64,000 nucleotides of DNA from an uncultured Bacteroidales bacterium (GTDB lineage Bacteria; Bacteroidota; Bacteroidia; Bacteroidales; Bacteroidaceae): assembly GCA_937995875.1 (NCBI GenBank), contig CALKIW010000070.1, positions 1 to 64,000 on the forward strand, in the 5' to 3' direction. The notes beneath the pieces are model-generated. The model was given only the letters and a program-made list of their open reading frames with translations. It was not told where the DNA came from and did not search any database. This document shows, in pieces, positions 37,003-45,069 of the stretch (the first letter of the stretch is position 1; each line of letters opens with the position of its first letter). The position numbers were made by a program, and so were the translations under genes.

Positions 37003-37443
37003 ATGCGAAAGATATTCCTTTTTGTTTTCATGGTGGTCATCACCGCTTGGGTGTCCACCTCCTGCCGTATGGCACCTTCCACAGAGCTTGGCGACACTGT
37101 GGAAGCTAAATATTTCGAGCCGTATGACAGTACCAAGCACAAAACAACAAGGCAAAAGGCACGCCCCGTTCCTATCCAAGACAGTCTGGACATCTACGTC
37201 ATCGGACAGGCCTCAACATCCGATCGCGTTCAGCTTTTGAGCTATCCGAGCCGTCGTGACACAATGGTTTTTGTCAAAGGAAAGCATATCAAGGTGATAG
37301 GTAATGCCGACTTCTACCATGTAGTACGGGCAAATTTCTGGATTTCAGAGGCCGGAGACACATTAGTCACTCGTTTAGAGGAAATCAAAGACATCGTCCC
37401 GGAACAAGAAGAAGCAACGAAAGCGGACAGCAATAAGGAATAA
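37003..37443 (+). CDS. Small lipoprotein of unknown function
   Basis: A 146-residue protein with a lipoprotein signal peptide: MRKIFLFVFMVVITAWVSTS followed by Cys21, the predicted lipid attachment site. The mature part is polar, with a beta-rich central stretch (DIYVIGQAS, DTMVFVKGKHIKVIG, VVRANFWISEAGDTLV) and an acidic, lysine-rich tail. I do not recognise the family. It may be co-transcribed with sdaA. A 22-bp tandem array and a terminator follow. Confidence 0.7.
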   Translation: MRKIFLFVFMVVITAWVSTSCRMAPSTELGDTVEAKYFEPYDSTKHKTTRQKARPVPIQDSLDIYVIGQASTSDRVQLLSYPSRRDTMVFVKGKHIKVIGNADFYHVVRANFWISEAGDTLVTRLEEIKDIVPEQEEATKADSNKE

Positions 37444-37476
37444 TCCTTAACCGCCCATTATCAAATTAAGGACTAA

Positions 37477-37564
37477 ACGAAGTAAAGTAAAAGGAGAAAC
37501 AACATAAAAGAAAAGGAGAAACGAAGTAAAATAAAAGGAGACACAAAGTCTAATAAAAGCCCAC
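37477..37564. repeat. Second tandem array with exact 22-bp period
   Basis: Four units at 37477-37498, 37499-37520, 37521-37542 and 37543-37564. Units 1 and 3 are nearly identical (ACGAAGTAAAGTAAAAGGAG and ACGAAGTAAAATAAAAGGAG); unit 4 is the most decayed. Purine-rich, between the lipoprotein gene and its terminator. Sequence is unrelated to the other 22-bp arrays. Confidence 0.75.
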
Positions 37565-37577
37565 CCAAACTAAAATG

Positions 37578-37625
37578 AAGGTTTACACGAAGTCGTTTTT
37601 TCTGTAAGCCTTTATTTGTTTTTTG
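37578..37625 (+). terminator. Terminator between the lipoprotein gene and coaX
   Basis: A 10-bp stem with one wobble (AAGGTTTACA at 37578-37587, TGTAAGCCTT at 37603-37612), then TATTTGTTTTTTG. It lies between convergent genes and may also act weakly on the coaX side. Confidence 0.7.
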
Positions 37626-37659
37626 TACCATTCTAATTCAACGGCTGCCCAAACACATC

Positions 37660-38451
37660 TCATGATTCAGGGCACATGATATTGTTGTCGGTATAAATGC
37701 GGTATAATCCCCTAAAGAGCAAGAACTCATCATATATCACTTCGTGCCGACAGAGAGGACTCACCAAATGCGCAAGGCCTCCCGTCATCACCACAGTGAC
37801 TTCCGACTTCAGTTCATCCATAATCCTATTCACCAGTCCGTCTATCATCGAAGCACTGCCATAGGTTGCCCCACTCTGCATACACTCCGCAGTATTTTTT
37901 CCTATCAGATGGTCCGGCGCACACAAGGGGACTTCCGACAACTGTGAGGCATGACCGCAAAGGGCATCAAAAGATGTACGGACACCGGGAATAATCATCC
38001 CACCAATAAAACGTCCTTCCCGATCCACAACATTGACTGTGGTTGCCGTACCCATATCAATAACCACAAGGGGACATGGGAAACGGCTTATGGCACCAAT
38101 GGCATCGGCGATCCTATCGTGTCCCACCCGCTCAGGATATTCTACACAAATCTCCATCCCAAGCTTGAGTCTGTCGTCGCCCATGACCATTATCTCAACT
38201 CCCGTAACTTGTAACACCACTTCACAAACAGCTTGCGTCAGTTCCGGAACGACAGATGAGAGGATACCACCCCTAAACTCCGGATGGTGCTTTCGCAACT
38301 CCCGAAGCGTCGTTTTGACACCTGCGAGCGTTCCGAACTTACCTTCTCCCAACGCAGTTGCTATCCGAGCCGAGTCCAACACCCGGCCATCCGCCATCAC
38401 ACCAACAACAATATTGGAGTTTCCTATATCAATTACGAGTATTTGATTCAT
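37660..38451 (-). CDS. coaX: Type III pantothenate kinase
   Basis: Phosphorylates pantothenate, the first step of CoA synthesis. The 263-residue protein has ASKHA-fold motifs: DIGNSNIVVGVM at the N terminus, ERVGHDRIADAIGA, DMGTATTVNVVD and GGMIIPGVRTSFDALCGHA. It is the last gene of the panB-panC-panD-coaBC-coaX operon, 24 nt after coaBC. Confidence 0.93.
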   Translation of the reverse strand: MNQILVIDIGNSNIVVGVMADGRVLDSARIATALGEGKFGTLAGVKTTLRELRKHHPEFRGGILSSVVPELTQAVCEVVLQVTGVEIMVMGDDRLKLGMEICVEYPERVGHDRIADAIGAISRFPCPLVVIDMGTATTVNVVDREGRFIGGMIIPGVRTSFDALCGHASQLSEVPLCAPDHLIGKNTAECMQSGATYGSASMIDGLVNRIMDELKSEVTVVMTGGLAHLVSPLCRHEVIYDEFLLFRGLYRIYTDNNIMCPES

Positions 38452-38475
38452 TCCAAAGAGGCTGCAGGCAACAGC

Positions 38476-39666
38476 TTATTTGTTTTCCATGATTGTGTCC
38501 AGAATCAGCGATGCCGTCTCGTCTTTGCTGCAAAGAGGCAGTTCTTTAACCCCATCCGGCATGATGATGGTCACCTGATTCGTGTCTACACCAAACCCAG
38601 TGTTCCCCGAAGCTACCGTGTTGGCACATATCATATCCACATTTTTCCTCATCAGTTTCTCTTGCGAATGGGCTATCAGGTTCTCCGTTTCCATCGAAAA
38701 TCCAACCACGCACTGCCCCTCCCGCTTGTGTGCTCCCAGATGTTGAAGGATATCTTTGGTGCGTATCAGCGGCAGACAGAGCTCTCCATCGTCCTTTTTC
38801 ATCTTCTGCTGATGATAGCTTCCGGGCGTATAATCAGCCACTGCACTGCACATCACGACAATGTCAAACCCATCACTTATCCGTGTCACCGCTTCAAACA
38901 TTTCTTCCGCAGTAACTACAGGAATTGTTTCAACGCCTACAAAAGGCTGCAACTCCACCGGACCGGACACAAGTGTAACCTCAGCTCCGCGCAGCTTTGC
39001 CATCTTCGCGATGGCATATCCCATCTTGCCCGAAGAATGGTTTGTGATGTATCTCACGGGGTCAATGCTCTCCTGCGTCGGCCCTGCCGTAACCAGCACC
39101 TTCCGCCCCTGCATATCATGAGGCTTGGCAATATGTTTCAGCACATACTGCAAAATCAATCCTTCCGATGGCAGCTTGCCACAGCCCACATCTCCACAAG
39201 CCAACCGCCCGGCATCGGGAGGTATCACCTCCACACCATAACGTGTCAGCTTTTTCAGATTATCCTGCAATATGGGACTCTGCCACATATTTGTATTCAT
39301 CGCCGGAGCCACGAGTTTAGGACATTGGCAAGCCATAAACGTCGTGGTGAGCATATCGTCACAAATGCCGTTGGCCATTTTTCCAATGACATTGGCCGTT
39401 GCCGGAGCAACCAACATGATGTCGGCCTTCTTTGCCAACGACACGTGTTTGACATCAAAATTAAAATTACGGTCAAACGTATCGACGGCACACTTTCTCG
39501 ATGTAAGCGTCTCAAAGGTCATGGGGGCAATAAACAGGCTGGCATTCTTTGTCATAACCACCAGTACTTCCGCATGCTGCTTCACAAGCATCGAAGCCAG
39601 ATTAGCCATTTTATAAGCAGCAATGCTGCCCGTCACACCCAGTATTACCGTTTTTCCGCTTAACAT
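38476..39666 (-). CDS. coaBC: Bifunctional phosphopantothenoylcysteine decarboxylase/synthetase
   Basis: Joins cysteine to 4'-phosphopantothenate (CoaB) and decarboxylates the product to 4'-phosphopantetheine (CoaC, FMN-dependent). The 396-residue protein has the CoaC half first (VTGSIAAYKMANLASML, APAMNTNMWQSP, GCGKLPSEG) and the CoaB half after about residue 190 (KVLVTAGPTQESIDPVRYI, NHSSGKMGYAIA). Both halves look complete. It lies 12 nt downstream of panD and 24 nt upstream of coaX. Confidence 0.94.
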   Translation of the reverse strand: MLSGKTVILGVTGSIAAYKMANLASMLVKQHAEVLVVMTKNASLFIAPMTFETLTSRKCAVDTFDRNFNFDVKHVSLAKKADIMLVAPATANVIGKMANGICDDMLTTTFMACQCPKLVAPAMNTNMWQSPILQDNLKKLTRYGVEVIPPDAGRLACGDVGCGKLPSEGLILQYVLKHIAKPHDMQGRKVLVTAGPTQESIDPVRYITNHSSGKMGYAIAKMAKLRGAEVTLVSGPVELQPFVGVETIPVVTAEEMFEAVTRISDGFDIVVMCSAVADYTPGSYHQQKMKKDDGELCLPLIRTKDILQHLGAHKREGQCVVGFSMETENLIAHSQEKLMRKNVDMICANTVASGNTGFGVDTNQVTIIMPDGVKELPLCSKDETASLILDTIMENK

Positions 39667-39678
39667 TTCTTTTTCCGT

Positions 39679-40071
39679 TTATTCCTGATCCTTGAGAAGA
39701 CCGTGCTTCTCATAGTTTGTCCGTCGTGTTATCTTGTTTTGCTCATCCACAAACACCACTTGGGGATGGTGTGCTTCAGCTTCCTCCGCCGTCATGCCGG
39801 CGTATGCCATGATGATCACTTTGTCGCCCACGTCCACACAGTGAGCCGCCGCACCATTCAAGCAAATGATGCCCGATCCGGCCTCTCCCGCGATGGCATA
39901 GGTGGCCAATCGCTTACCGTTGTCCACATCAGCAATCTCCACGCGCTCATATTCCATGATGCCGGCAGCCTCCATCAGTTCGCTGTCGATAGTGATGCTG
40001 CCCACATAGTTGAGGTCAGCCTGTGTCACCACCGCCCTGTGTATCTTGGATTTCAGCAGTGTTATTTCCAT
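39679..40071 (-). CDS. panD: Aspartate 1-decarboxylase proenzyme
   Basis: Makes beta-alanine from aspartate with a self-generated pyruvoyl group. The 130-residue proenzyme has the self-cleavage site G24-S25 in NYVGSITID, and the family segments YERVEIADVDNG, GEAGSGIICLNGAAA and VGDKVIIMAYA. The start overlaps the end of panC by 10 nt, suggesting translational coupling, and it provides one substrate for PanC. Confidence 0.95.
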   Translation of the reverse strand: MEITLLKSKIHRAVVTQADLNYVGSITIDSELMEAAGIMEYERVEIADVDNGKRLATYAIAGEAGSGIICLNGAAAHCVDVGDKVIIMAYAGMTAEEAEAHHPQVVFVDEQNKITRRTNYEKHGLLKDQE

Positions 40072-40904
40072 ATAAAATTGTCTATCAGTCGGGTTTTGCC
40101 AATATACACGGCTATCGCCACAAGCGTTTCTCCTTTTATCGTCTCCACGCGCTGCACGTTGTTCAGGTCTACCACCTCCACATAGTCCACACGTGCCAGT
40201 GGCTCCGTCTGTAAGTTGTCGCTGATGATTTTGATAATGGCCGAAGCGCGACGCTCACCGTTTTCCACAGCAGTCTGTCCGAGTTTCAGACTCTTCGACA
40301 AGATAAGCGCAGCCCGACGCTCCTCTGCACTGAGATAGGTATTGCGGCTCGACTTGGCCAGTCCGTCGGCTTCGCGAACAATAGGACAAGCTATAATCTC
40401 AAGGTCAAAGTTGAGGTCGCGAACAAAACGGCGCACAGTGGCCAGTTGCTGGGCATCTTTCTGCCCAAAATAGGCACGGTCAGGACCAACGATGTTGAAC
40501 AGTTTGCTCACCACCGTACACACACCCCTGAAATGTCCGGTGCGTCGTGCACCACAGAGCAACTCCGTAGTCTCGGTGGTATCTACAAAGGTGGTGAAAT
40601 GAGGGGGGTACATCTCCGACGGATCGGGGTTAAAAATAAGGTCTCCGCCCATCGCTTCCACCGCAGCCATATCATGATTTAAATCTCTCGGATAGGCCTC
40701 CAAATCTTCCGACGGGCCAAACTGAATAGGGTTTACAAACACAGAAACCACCGTTCGGTCGTTGTCGGCAACCGACTTGGCTATCAGGCTCTGATGCCCC
40801 TCGTGCAGGAATCCCATCGTCGGAACAAGTCCCACGCTCAATCCTTCCTTGCGCCATCCCTTTACAATCTCGCGAACTTCTTGAATCGTCTTTACAACTT
40901 GCAT
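40062..40904 (-). CDS. panC: Pantoate--beta-alanine ligase
   Basis: Condenses pantoate with beta-alanine to pantothenate using ATP. The 280-residue protein has the HIGH-like motif in PTMGFLHEGHQSLI, the pantoate site around FVNPIQFGPSEDLEAYPRD, FGQKDAQQL, and KSSRNTYLS in the KMSKS position. It follows panB by 52 nt and overlaps panD by 10 nt. Confidence 0.95.
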   Translation of the reverse strand: MQVVKTIQEVREIVKGWRKEGLSVGLVPTMGFLHEGHQSLIAKSVADNDRTVVSVFVNPIQFGPSEDLEAYPRDLNHDMAAVEAMGGDLIFNPDPSEMYPPHFTTFVDTTETTELLCGARRTGHFRGVCTVVSKLFNIVGPDRAYFGQKDAQQLATVRRFVRDLNFDLEIIACPIVREADGLAKSSRNTYLSAEERRAALILSKSLKLGQTAVENGERRASAIIKIISDNLQTEPLARVDYVEVVDLNNVQRVETIKGETLVAIAVYIGKTRLIDNFIWK

Positions 40905-40956
40905 TTTCTTGTATATTTATTTTTCTCGTCTATACGGACGATGTTTTTTCACCTGT

Positions 40957-41781
40957 TTAATACAACGTCTTGAGCACATCATCACTGATGGCAAAAGTAT
41001 GTTCCTTCGCAGGAAAATCCTGACGCTCGCAGTCTTCCTTGTATTGTTTGAAAGCGGCCAGCATCGTGTCGTGAAGGTTGGCGTATTTCTTCACAAATTT
41101 GGGCGTGAAGCCATTGGTGTAACCCAGCATATCCTGATACACCAACACCTGTCCGTCACAATATTTACCTGCGCCGATACCTATCGTCAACGGCGACACC
41201 TGCTCGGTGATTAGCTTTGCCAATGCCTCTGGCACACATTCCAATGTGATGGCAAACACGCCCGCAGCCTCCAACGCCCGTGCGTCCTCCATGAGTTGCT
41301 GCGCCTTGTCGCTCGATTTTCCCTGCACCTTGTAGCCACCCAACGTGTTGAACGACTGCGGTGTAAGTCCGATATGCCCCACTACGGGAATCCCAGCCTC
41401 TACAATGGCCTGTACGCGGTCGGCATAACGCACGCCGCCCTCAAGTTTCACGGCCTGACAGTTGGTCTCTTTCATGATGCGTCCCGCATTTTTCACAGCA
41501 TCGTAGACCGATGTTTGGTAAGACATGAAAGGCATATCGATCACCACAAAAGCCTGTTTGGCCCCACGACAAACCGCCTTGCCGTGATGGATCATATCGT
41601 CTACCGTCACCGCGAGCGTGTTGTCATAACCCAACATGACGTTGCCCAACGAGTCGCCGACAAGAATCATGTCTATGTCCGCCTCGTCGATGGTGCAGGC
41701 TGTGTGATAATCGTATGCGGTGAGCATACTCAAGCGTCGCACTCCTTTCTGCGACAGAAAATAATCTGCTGTATTCTTCAT
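40957..41781 (-). CDS. panB: 3-Methyl-2-oxobutanoate hydroxymethyltransferase
   Basis: First committed step of pantothenate synthesis: transfers a hydroxymethyl group from methylene-THF to alpha-ketoisovalerate, giving ketopantoate. The 274-residue TIM-barrel protein has MLTAYDYHTACTIDEADID, ILVGDSLGNVMLGYDNT (metal-binding D), AVKLEGG, and GHIGLTPQSFNTLGGYKVQG. It heads the operon; the ketopantoate reductase step (panE or ilvC) is not encoded in the window. Confidence 0.95.
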   Translation of the reverse strand: MKNTADYFLSQKGVRRLSMLTAYDYHTACTIDEADIDMILVGDSLGNVMLGYDNTLAVTVDDMIHHGKAVCRGAKQAFVVIDMPFMSYQTSVYDAVKNAGRIMKETNCQAVKLEGGVRYADRVQAIVEAGIPVVGHIGLTPQSFNTLGGYKVQGKSSDKAQQLMEDARALEAAGVFAITLECVPEALAKLITEQVSPLTIGIGAGKYCDGQVLVYQDMLGYTNGFTPKFVKKYANLHDTMLAAFKQYKEDCERQDFPAKEHTFAISDDVLKTLY

Positions 41782-41843
41782 TTTACCTCTTGCATAGTCA
41801 TCTCACGAAGTCCTTCTCCACAAATGAGAAAGATTCTGAAATG

Positions 41844-41874
41844 CAAAGGTATAAAGAAACTCCGGAAATCTCAA
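41844..41874 (-). promoter_or_regulatory. Promoter of the panB-coaX operon
   Basis: On the minus strand, TACCTTTG (41844-41851) with TTG at 41872-41874, a 20-bp gap, matching the Bacteroidota pattern; leader about 60 nt. Confidence 0.65.
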
Positions 41875-42131
41875 TGATATATCGTTTTTTTATCCATCCC
41901 ACTACTGCCGCTGCGATTTTATGCAACATTATTTCGAGGACAACTCAACGCCCTGTTCGCCGAAAACAACCTATAGCTTTCCTCTCCATCCCATGCCTGA
42001 ATGAAAGACAAACCGAGCTTGAGAACTGCACTCCGATGATGGTGTGAAAGGCTCATTCAGACCTACTCGAATCTATGTTTCTTCTCTTTAATCAGTCCTT
42101 TGCGACTGCCTTCAGCTCCCAAGTGTGTCTA

Positions 42132-42525
42132 TGTTTGTAAAATATGATTACCATTTTCAGACAAATATTTTCTCGTCATTCAGCGCGAAAAGGGCTATGT
42201 TTTTGCCCCAAAATTCATACGGCGCAACCCCAAAACGTCTCGATTTATATGTCTCTTATTCCGCCACGTCATGGCAAAGCCCTAACCGCAGTATGGTTAA
42301 GCCCTAACGGGCATGCGGCTAAGGCTCATCCGCACTGCGGTTAAAGCCTTTACGCACCGCCGTTGAATACTCAACCACAGAGGACAAAAGAACAGGCAAA
42401 TCGGCCCTGTTTTAAAACGCGTTGATTATCAACCAACTACGAATCAGCGCAAATTTGACGAATTTCGGACGAAAGCAAAATTGTTTTGAAATACGCGAAA
42501 CCTGAAGGGGTGTTTGTAAAGATAT
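42132..42525 (+). repeat. Dispersed 22-bp-core repeat, copy C
   Basis: Bounded left by TGTTTGTAAAATATGATTAC and right by TGTTTGTAAAGATATA, so its two ends nearly form a direct repeat. The core has the cleanest 22-bp register: 42272-42293, 42294-42315, 42316-42337, 42338-42359 and a weaker 42360-42381, with GGTTAAGCCCTAAC and CGGTTAAAGCC readable. The right part carries CGAATTTCGGAC and TTTTGAAATACGCGAA. It lies between divergent panB and the C1 peptidase gene. Confidence 0.85.
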
Positions 42526-42632
42526 ATCTTAGTCTATAACACTGCTTTTGCAAACTGCTGCCAGTCGGTATATTTTTGCAAAAAACATTGATATTCAACC
42601 AGTATTCTGGTCCGAAATTTTAATATTTTTGC

Positions 42633-42640
42633 TATCTTTG
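42633..42640 (+). promoter_or_regulatory. Candidate -7 box for the C1 peptidase operon
   Basis: TATCTTTG, 42 nt before the start codon and 113 bp to the right of repeat copy C; no convincing -33 TTTG. Confidence 0.55.
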
Positions 42641-42682
42641 CACTATCATCTTTTCACCTTTACGAACGATTAACTATAAATT

Positions 42683-44092
42683 ATGAATAAGAAAACACTT
42701 GTACTCTCTCTTTGTGTAGCGTTCTCTTCCACACTGTTGGCTCAGACTCGCACCGGCGGCATTTCGATGGAGATGCTCCGACAGATTGAAAATGCCCAGA
42801 GTAGCAACCCTGCCAACAAGGCTCTGGCCAATGCCATTGCCTCTAACAAAATTGACGATTTGGCCAAAAACTGCAAAAATCTTGGCCAGATCGACACCTA
42901 TTTTAACGTGGAAACACCCCAGCAAAGCATCCACGACCAGAAAAGTTCCGGACGCTGCTGGATGTTTTCGGGGCTGAATGTGCTTCGTGCCAATTTTGCC
43001 AAAGCGCATGACGACTCCCTGAGGGTGGAATATTCGCAGTCGTATCTGTTTTTCTACGACCAGTTGGAGAAGGCCAACCTGATGCTTCAGGGGGTTGTGG
43101 ACTGCGCCGGGAAGCCTATAGACGACACGCGTGTGCAGTTCTTCTTCCGCCACCCTATCAACGATGGTGGAACGTTCTGTGGGGTGGCCGATCTCGCAGA
43201 CAAATACGGACTTGTGCCCATGAGCGTGATGCCCGAAACGTTTTCGAGCGATAACACGTCGCAGATGCAGAAGATGATTTCGTCGAAACTGCGCGAATTT
43301 GGGCTCGAACTTCGCCAAATGGTGAGCGAAGGCAAGAAAGCCAACGCCATCAATCGGCGCAAAACGGAAATTCTCGGTACCATCTACCACATGCTCACGC
43401 TCACCATTGGCGAGCCCGTGAAAGAATTTACCTATGTCTTCCGCGATAAGAACGGGAAACCTATAGGCGAGGCCCGAAAATACACGCCTAAGGAGTTTTA
43501 CGAGGAAACGGTGTCCGGCCCAATCACGGGAACGTTTATCATGTTGATGAACGACCCCAGACGCCCCTATCACAAAACCTACGAAGTGGAGCTTGACCGC
43601 CATACCTATGATGGGCAAAACTGGAAATACCTCAATCTTCCCATGGAGGAGATTGCCAAGATAGCCATTGCCTCGCTGAAGGACGGGCGCAAGATGTATT
43701 CCAGCTATGACGTGGGCAAACAGCTCGACCGCAAGCGCGGTTATCTGGATGTGGACAACTTTGACTATGGCTCGCTTTTCGGAACAACGTTTGGCATGAA
43801 CAAGGCCGAACGCATCATGACCTTCGACAGCGGCTCCACCCATGCCATGACACTCACGGCAGTGGATCTGGACGCAGAGGGCAAGCCGCTGAAGTGGAAG
43901 GTGGAAAACAGTTGGGGGCCGACCTACGGGCAGAACGGATGCCTCATCATGACCAACCGCTGGTTTAATGAATATATGTTCAGGCTCGTAGTCAATAAGA
44001 AATATGCCTCGAAAGAGATTTTAAGGGAGTTCGACCAGAAGCCGACGATGGTTGTTCCGGAAGATCCTTTGTTCATGGGTGACAGCATGTAA
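42683..44092 (+). CDS. Exported C1-family aminopeptidase (bleomycin hydrolase/PepC type)
   Basis: Papain-fold peptidase of 469 residues with an N-terminal signal peptide (MNKKTLVLSLCVAFSSTLLA), so it acts in the envelope or outside, unlike cytosolic PepC. The catalytic triad is visible: C92 in SSGRCWMFSG, H387 in GSTHAMTLTAVD, and N409 in KVENSWG. The insertions and ordering fit bleomycin hydrolase-like aminopeptidases. No type IX C-terminal sorting domain was seen. Its stop codon overlaps the next start (TAATG), suggesting translational coupling. Confidence 0.88.
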   Translation: MNKKTLVLSLCVAFSSTLLAQTRTGGISMEMLRQIENAQSSNPANKALANAIASNKIDDLAKNCKNLGQIDTYFNVETPQQSIHDQKSSGRCWMFSGLNVLRANFAKAHDDSLRVEYSQSYLFFYDQLEKANLMLQGVVDCAGKPIDDTRVQFFFRHPINDGGTFCGVADLADKYGLVPMSVMPETFSSDNTSQMQKMISSKLREFGLELRQMVSEGKKANAINRRKTEILGTIYHMLTLTIGEPVKEFTYVFRDKNGKPIGEARKYTPKEFYEETVSGPITGTFIMLMNDPRRPYHKTYEVELDRHTYDGQNWKYLNLPMEEIAKIAIASLKDGRKMYSSYDVGKQLDRKRGYLDVDNFDYGSLFGTTFGMNKAERIMTFDSGSTHAMTLTAVDLDAEGKPLKWKVENSWGPTYGQNGCLIMTNRWFNEYMFRLVVNKKYASKEILREFDQKPTMVVPEDPLFMGDSM

Positions 44093-45054
44093 TGTGTCTC
44101 CTTGCATTTTTGATGACGGTTTTCACGGTCGTAGAACTAAACTGTGAAAACCTGTTTGACACTATCGATAATGGCTTGAAGCAGGACGAGGAGTTTCTGC
44201 CTGCTTCAAGTCATCATTGGACATCCTATCGGTATTGGCGAAAACTGAACCGCATCGGGCAGGAAATTCTGTCGTGTGGTGTGCTCGGTACGGATGAGGT
44301 GATGCCCGACATCGTGGCGCTGACAGAAGTGGAAAACGACTCGGTGATGCGCGACCTCACCAAGCGTTCACTGCTTCGGCAGGCCGGTTACGACTATATC
44401 GTGACCGATGGACCCGACCAACGCGGCATCAACGTGGCCCTGCTTTATTCTCCTTTCAGCTTTCGACTGCTCAATTCACGCTCCATTTCCATTCCCAAAC
44501 TGCGCGATTTCCGACCGACGCGGGACATTCTCTACGCTTCGGGCGAAATTATCACGGGTGACACGCTGCACGTTTTTGTGCTCCATGCGCCCAGCCGCTC
44601 CGACGGTGAGAGGGCAACCAGACCCTATCGGCTGCATGTGGCCCGACAGCTTGGCATGGCTATCGACTCGCTTCGAGCCATCGCGACACATCCGAACATC
44701 ATCATTGCCGGCGATTTCAATGATTACGCGAACGATGCTTCCCTTCAATTCTTGGTGGCCAAAAACTTTGTGGATGTATCGGCCGAGGCGTTGGGCTTAC
44801 ATGGTGCCAAGGGGACCTATCGCTATCATGGCGACTGGGGCAGTCTGGACCATATCTTGTGTGACGACCGGATGGCAGCCCACCTTGTGAGATGTCATAT
44901 CAATGACGCCCCGTTCCTGTTGGAGGAGGATAAAAAATATGGTGGCATGAAACCCCGTCGAACGTATCTCGGCCCGCGCTATCTCGGCGGATTCAGCGAC
45001 CATCTGCCTTTAGTAGCAGTGTTTGAATGGGATGAGGAAACAACGAAACATTGA
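44092..45054 (+). CDS. Endonuclease/exonuclease/phosphatase family protein
   Basis: A 320-residue hydrolase of the EEP (DNase I-like) fold. Motifs: VVELNCENLFD at the start of the domain, DIVALTEVEND (metal-binding E), HAPSR, IAGDFNDYAND (catalytic D/N), and DHLPLVAVF at the end with the catalytic His. The substrate may be a nucleic acid, phospholipid or other phosphoester; it is not decided by the sequence. The short hydrophobic N terminus may be a signal peptide. It is translationally coupled to the peptidase gene and convergent with comEC. Confidence 0.82.
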   Translation: MCLLAFLMTVFTVVELNCENLFDTIDNGLKQDEEFLPASSHHWTSYRYWRKLNRIGQEILSCGVLGTDEVMPDIVALTEVENDSVMRDLTKRSLLRQAGYDYIVTDGPDQRGINVALLYSPFSFRLLNSRSISIPKLRDFRPTRDILYASGEIITGDTLHVFVLHAPSRSDGERATRPYRLHVARQLGMAIDSLRAIATHPNIIIAGDFNDYANDASLQFLVAKNFVDVSAEALGLHGAKGTYRYHGDWGSLDHILCDDRMAAHLVRCHINDAPFLLEEDKKYGGMKPRRTYLGPRYLGGFSDHLPLVAVFEWDEETTKH

Positions 45055-45069
45055 AACCGTTGGTGGGTT

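Noticed and set aside
38284..39663. A 459-codon frame antisense to coaBC
   Set aside because: Same reason; the coaBC frame has all the expected motifs and the antisense product resembles nothing known.
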